Positions 4,466-7,794 of a stretch of DNA of 7,794 bases are shown here, one piece after another. The translations under genes and the position numbers were made by a program. The stretch is from Deltaproteobacteria bacterium. GTDB taxonomy: Bacteria; Desulfobacterota; Desulfobacteria; Desulfobacterales; JAFDFH01. The DNA lies in NCBI GenBank assembly GCA_019309945.1, contig JAFDFH010000107.1, positions 1-7,794 of the forward strand. The letters are read 5' to 3'. The notes below the pieces were generated by a model. That model ran no database searches. It saw nothing but the letters and a program-made list of their open reading frames with translations, and was not told where the DNA came from. Each line of letters begins with the position of its first letter. The stretch's first letter is position 1.

Positions 4466-6235
4466 ATGAAAAATACAAAAATGACGTTTCTGGCCCTGAT
4501 CACCATTGCTGTAACGGTTGGTTCCTTATGGATCACCAATCGGTCAGTCACCCCCAAAGAATCTACTTGGAAGGATGTGGTCGCCGAGGCCGAAATGGGC
4601 GGCTACAAGCTCATTAGTACCGACGAATTATGGGAACATTATAGCAAGAACCCGGACAGTCTGCTCGTTGTTGATACCCGGCAGGAATGGGAGTATCGAA
4701 CCGGCCATATCAAAGGAGCCGTTAACTTTCCAATAGAACCTACCTGGTTGTCACGTTGGCAAAAAAAAGGGGATCTTGAGACGTTAATAGGACCTGACAA
4801 GAACCGATCTATCATTTTCTACTGAGCTGGTTTAGCATGAGTCCGAAGCGACTCTGCAGCTCGGGTAGCTGTGAAGCTTGGTTATCAGAATGTACATCGT
4901 GACCCTTTGGGGTATCCCCACTGGAAGGAAAAAGGCCTGCCCGTGGAAACTTCTTCGGCAGGACTTGCCGGAATGAGGCCGCCGCCGGAGGCACCGGGAG
5001 TTCTTTACGGTTGGGCTATGATTTGGACCCTTTTAGGTATTTTCGCAGGAGGTATGGCCCTTAATTTAACCCCTTGTGTCTACCCCCTGATCCCTATCAC
5101 GGTTTCCTATTTCGGTGGACGAAGCGGTAAAAGCGAGTTGATAAGCCATGGTTTATGTTACATCGGTGGCCTATCGATCACAAATTCAGTGCTGGGCGTA
5201 GTTGCTGCCCTGACTGGTGGCCTTATGGGGGCAATGCTTCAGAATCCGTTGGTGCTTGCTGCTGTAGCCATGATTTTGGTGGTTTTTGCCACCAGCCTTT
5301 TTGGATTCTGGGAATTACGCCTACCCAGCGGCTTAGTTCAGGCGGCATCAAAATCCCATGCCGGTTATTTGGGCACCCTATTCATGGGATTAACCTTAGG
5401 TGTCGTGGCTGCGCCTTGTATCGGTCCCTTCGTTTTAGGTTTGCTTACGTGGGTAGCCAGCATGGGAAGTCCCTGGTTTGGGTTCATCATCTTTTTTACA
5501 TTAAGTCTCGGTCTTGGTTTACCGCTTTTCTTTTTAGCCATTTTTTCGGGAAACATCAGTAAACTTCCTCGCTCCGGTGAATGGATGCTCTGGGTAAGGA
5601 AACTGATGGGCTGGGTCCTGGTGGGTATGGCCGCCTATTTTATTAGACCTATTTGGCCCAAAACGGTAGGAATCTTTTTTTTAGCAGCCGTAGCTATGGC
5701 AGCAGGGCTTCATCTGGGTTGGATCGATAAAACAAAGGCAAGCTTTCGTGCATTTGAATGGATCAAGACCGGATCTGTAATCGTGGCCATGGTTATTACA
5801 ACGCTACTTATAGGAACATGGGCCCTGCAGGGACCCGGTGTAGCTTGGAAACCATACTCGGCTGAACTTTTATCGGAAGCAAAAAAGTTAAAAAAACCTG
5901 TAATTATAGATTTTTATGCTGACTGGTGCAGTCCCTGCCGTGAACTTGAGGAAATCACCTTACATAATAAAGAAGTTGTCAAACAAGCAAAACTGGCCTT
6001 TATCATGATCAAAGTTGACCTCACGCGTAAGGGGAATCCGGTTTATGAACAGCTGTTGAAGGAACACGGGATCAAAGGGGTCCCGACCATCGTGTTTTTA
6101 GATCGTCAGGGAAATGAACGGAGCGACCTCCGCCTGGTGGATTTTACACCAGCAGATCAATTCTTGATTCGAATGGCGGAAGCCCGGAAACCAGCTTTGG
6201 TGAGCGACAACGGACATGGGAAAGAATCCGGATAA
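4466..6235 (+). CDS. Di-selenocysteine rhodanese-DsbD-thioredoxin fusion selenoprotein
   Basis: One frame of 589 codons runs from ATG 4466 (AGGAG at 4453-4457) to TAA 6233-6235, interrupted only by TGA at 4823-4825 (codon 120) and 4838-4840 (codon 125). Order: an N-terminal signal anchor (about 6-24); a rhodanese domain (about 48-165) with VVDTRQEWEYRTGHIKGAVN, then IIFY-U-AGLA-U-VRSD, GYQNVHRDPLGYPHW and KGLPVE; a DsbD-type membrane domain (about 180-455) with its Cys pair in LTPCVYPLIP (C204) and APCIGPF (C318); and a thioredoxin domain (about 460-575) with DWCSPC (C488, C491) and cis-Pro in GVPT. The first UGA sits exactly at the rhodanese catalytic Cys. The UxxxxU spacing equals CxxxxC in the neighbouring regulator. 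By DsbD topology, rhodanese and thioredoxin face the periplasm and receive electrons from cytosolic thioredoxin. The rhodanese replaces the usual DsbD alpha domain. The frame stays coding across both UGAs, which argues against a pseudogene. Confidence 0.88.
4823..4871 (+). promoter_or_regulatory. Overlapping SECIS-like hairpins for the two UGA codons
   Basis: After the first UGA, GAGCTG (4824-4829) pairs with CAGCTC (4857-4862). Inside it, GAGTC (4839-4843) pairs with GACTC (4850-4854) around loop CGAAGC, with a G second in the loop, 19 nt after the UGA. For the second UGA, CAGCT (4857-4861) can instead pair with AGCTG (4867-4871) around loop CGGGT, again with G second, 22 nt after that UGA. 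Bacterial SECIS elements lie just 3' of UGA, within the coding region, with an early G in the apical loop, so both fit. The two folds share 4857-4861 and exclude each other. Confidence 0.65.
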
Positions 6236-6287
6236 TCCAGGCAAGATAATCGTATCGGAAGTAATCAATCTTTGAATGGAGGAAAAC

Positions 6288-6605
6288 ATGCTAAAGGTCA
6301 GATTCTTTATTAACGAACCAAATGGTAAGCCATGAAAGCATTTTAAAAAAATGATACCCGGTCTGGGTGCCAAATACGACATTCGCATCGAAAGCATATC
6401 CAAACCTAAAGCCGATTATATGACGGATGACTATTTTGAGATGGACTTACCGGTAGCTCCGGCTGTCATGGTGGGAGATGAAATCGTTGAAGAGGGCTCC
6501 GACGTCTCTCAGGAAAAGCTGGAGTCTGCAATTTGCAGACATTTAGGCCTCCCGGAGCCGGTTATAGACAAAAAGGGCATCGTCAACCGCCTTCTCAAGC
6601 GATGA
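6288..6605 (+). CDS. Small thioredoxin-fold selenoprotein (single Sec)
   Basis: Translation from ATG 6288, with GGAGG (6278-6282) five bases upstream, gives 105 residues if TGA 6333-6335 is read as Sec16; the stop is TGA 6603-6605. The start is LKVRFFINEPNGKP-U-KHFKK. A first beta strand is followed by Sec at the N-terminus of the first helix, where the second Cys of a CxxC would lie. The first Cys position is Gly (GKPU), so this looks like a one-Sec active site. LPVAPAVMVGDEIV carries the expected cis-Pro strand of thioredoxin folds; Cys83 is the only cysteine. No signal peptide is visible, so it is probably cytosolic. It follows the rhodanese-DsbD gene by 52 bp. Without Sec decoding the frame would start only at ATG 6351 and lose strand 1 and the active site. 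It could belong to the thioredoxin-like (seleno)proteins that I recall being annotated as SaoT, but I cannot confirm this. Confidence 0.85.
6333..6372 (+). promoter_or_regulatory. SECIS-like hairpin with GGUCU apical loop
   Basis: Downstream of UGA 6333-6335, ACCC (6356-6359) pairs with GGGT (6365-6368) around loop GGTCT (6360-6364). The stem extends by a T-G wobble (6355/6369), one mismatch, then G-C and T-A (6353/6371, 6352/6372). The loop begins 24 nt after the UGA. From memory, GGUCU is the apical loop bound by SelB in the E. coli fdhF SECIS. Position and loop together support Sec insertion at codon 16. Confidence 0.75.
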
Positions 6606-6647
6606 AGGGGCAATTTTTCCACTGGGATCTACACCCGCGGAATAAGC

Positions 6648-6677
6648 GTCGATCTGATCATTTTTTAGGACATCGAC
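6648..6677. terminator. Possible weak terminator between convergent genes
   Basis: GTCGAT (6648-6653) pairs with ATCGAC (6672-6677) around an 18-nt loop holding a run of T, in the 82-bp gap between the convergent selenoprotein and ACR3 genes. The long loop and missing U-tract after the stem make it weak. Confidence 0.25.
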
Positions 6678-6687
6678 TCAATCGCAA

Positions 6688-7794
6688 CTATCCGGTTGTC
6701 GTCTGTTCGACTATTGTGGTTGGCATCTTTGCCCCTCTAAACCAGTGAGAGGTCTTCAGACAAATTTTTACGAGCATGAGCATCACAGGAACTTCAATCA
6801 TCACACCCACCACTGTGGCAAGCGCAGCGCCGGATGAAATACCGAATAGCATGGTTGACGTGGCAATGGCCACTTCGAAATGATTGGAAGCACCAATCAT
6901 GGCAGCTGGTGCTGCATCCACGTATCGAAGTTTCAACAGCCGTGCCAGACCGTAGCCAAGCCAAAAGATGAGCATGGTCTGAATGAAGAGCGGAACCGCG
7001 ATCCACACGATAGTCAGCGGGTTGCTGATAATCACCTCACCTTTAAAGGAAAACAACAGTACTAGGGTGATGAGCAGCGCGACAATCGTAATGGGGGTAA
7101 GAACGTGCAAAAATTTTTCCTTAAACCATGTTTCGCCTTTTGCAGAAATGATCCATTTACGTGAGAGATAGCCTGCCACCAAGGGAAGGGCCACGTAAAT
7201 GCCAATGGACAGCAGCAAAGCCTGCCAGGGCACCGGTAAACGTCCCACACCCAGTAAAAAACCGCCCAGAACACCGTAAAGAATGAGCATGGTCAAGGAG
7301 TTGATGGCTACCATCACCAGAGTCAGACCGTCATTACCTCGTGCCAGATAGCCCCAAACCAAGACCATGGCAGTACACGGCGCAATCCCCAGCAGAATAC
7401 AACCAGCTAAATAGCTTCGCCAAAGCGGAACTTCCAGCATTTTAATTCCATCGGCCATCACAACAGTTCCGGCTCCATGGGTCGAGCCCACTGGAAGATC
7501 GAGACCAAACGGCATCTTGACCAAATCGACGGCATCCGGACCGATGAAATTGTAAAACAGCGTACCGAGAAAAAAAATGGCGATCCCATACATGCTAAAC
7601 GGCTTGATACACCAGTTGACAAACAGGGTCAAAAATACCGGTTTGCCGCTCTTGCCCGCCTTGATGACTTCGCCGAAATCGATTTTGACCATGATGGGAT
7701 ACATCATGCAAAACAGACAGATTGCGATTGGAACGGACACCACCGGTGCCCCTTTGACATAGATAGCCAGAGCATCGAGGTATTGTGCTACGCC
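6688..7794 (-). CDS. acr3: ACR3-family arsenite efflux permease (5' end outside window)
   Basis: The frame is open from the right window edge to TAG at 6688-6690, 368 residues. A GTG at 7743 is internal, not the start: in-frame sequence upstream of it (GVAQYLDALAIYVKGAP) continues the ACR3 N-terminal region. Only a few tens of residues are missing. ACR3 hallmarks are VSVPIAICLFCMMYPIMVKI, VNWCIKPFSMY, GIAPCTAMVLVWGYLARGN with the transport-essential Cys, PLVAGYLSRK, IGASNHFEVAIA, and SGAALATVVGVMIEVPVML with the conserved Glu. It is an inner-membrane protein of about ten helices that exports As(III) using the proton gradient. About 35 extra residues (near KMPFGLDLPVGSTHGAGTVV) sit in a loop, as I recall for deltaproteobacterial members. 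It converges on the selenoprotein operon; its own promoter and any ars partners lie outside the window. Confidence 0.93.
   Translation of the reverse strand, partial: GVAQYLDALAIYVKGAPVVSVPIAICLFCMMYPIMVKIDFGEVIKAGKSGKPVFLTLFVNWCIKPFSMYGIAIFFLGTLFYNFIGPDAVDLVKMPFGLDLPVGSTHGAGTVVMADGIKMLEVPLWRSYLAGCILLGIAPCTAMVLVWGYLARGNDGLTLVMVAINSLTMLILYGVLGGFLLGVGRLPVPWQALLLSIGIYVALPLVAGYLSRKWIISAKGETWFKEKFLHVLTPITIVALLITLVLLFSFKGEVIISNPLTIVWIAVPLFIQTMLIFWLGYGLARLLKLRYVDAAPAAMIGASNHFEVAIATSTMLFGISSGAALATVVGVMIEVPVMLMLVKICLKTSHWFRGAKMPTTIVEQTTTG

Noticed and set aside
4466..4825. Stand-alone 119-aa rhodanese-like gene ending at TGA 4823
   Set aside because: The fragment stops immediately before the catalytic residue. 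Rhodanese sequence and the DsbD domain continue in the same frame, so it is one gene read through UGA/Sec.
4823..4840. Pseudogene by two nonsense mutations
   Set aside because: Both TGAs fall exactly at redox-active positions of the motif, a third TGA in the next gene does the same, and the rest of the frames is intact. Random decay would not be so placed.
3739..6605. Genetic code with TGA as Trp or Gly
   Set aside because: TGA ends the ArsR-rhodanese gene, the TRL-like frame and the small selenoprotein. Trp or Gly would not suit the rhodanese catalytic site.
6602..6748. Short plus-strand ORF whose ATG overlaps the small selenoprotein stop
   Set aside because: There is no ribosome binding site, and much of it is antisense to the end of the ACR3 gene. 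No family is recognisable.

Overview
The window looks like a piece of chromosome from a selenocysteine-using, sulfate-reducer-type deltaproteobacterium (Desulfobacterota, perhaps Desulfobacterales). This is inferred from TRL-like lipoprotein genes, several in-frame UGA codons at redox-active positions, an ArsR-rhodanese regulator and an ACR3 arsenite permease of the type seen in that group. No rRNA, tRNA or CRISPR was seen.

Left part (1-1166): the 3' end of one TRL-like gene, then a second TRL-like lipoprotein gene broken by a perfect 61-bp tandem duplication. A 281-bp MITE-like imperfect palindrome follows. Middle part (1109-2361): a MarR-family regulator with a large promoter dyad, and a pirin-family (cupin) enzyme gene, apparently one operon. 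Then (2658-3220) a minus-strand glycine-rich RRM RNA-binding protein gene, bounded by integron-type GTTAGGC core sites with an attC-like hairpin at its 3' end. It looks like a lone gene cassette. The stretches 2362-2657 and 3221-3672 carry no supportable gene.

Right part (3673-6605) is the most interesting region: three plus-strand genes that look like one operon. The first is an ArsR-type regulator fused to a rhodanese domain with a CxxxxC motif. The second is a 589-codon membrane protein readable only if two UGA codons are decoded as selenocysteine: a periplasmic rhodanese with a UxxxxU motif, then a DsbD-type electron-conducting membrane domain, then a thioredoxin domain. The third is a 105-aa thioredoxin-fold protein with a single UGA/Sec at its active-site position. 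Hairpins resembling bacterial SECIS elements lie just downstream of each UGA. One of them has the same GGUCU apical loop that I recall from E. coli fdhF.

Convergent with this operon is an ACR3 arsenite efflux permease gene (minus strand, its 5' end outside the window). My reading is a regulated periplasmic sulfane-sulfur or metalloid redox system, in which electrons pass through the DsbD-like membrane part to a di-selenocysteine rhodanese. The sequence strongly supports the selenoprotein architecture. The substrate (persulfide, polysulfide, arsenic or selenium species) is speculation. Standard gene calling would split the fusion gene at its active site and would remove the Sec residue from the small gene.
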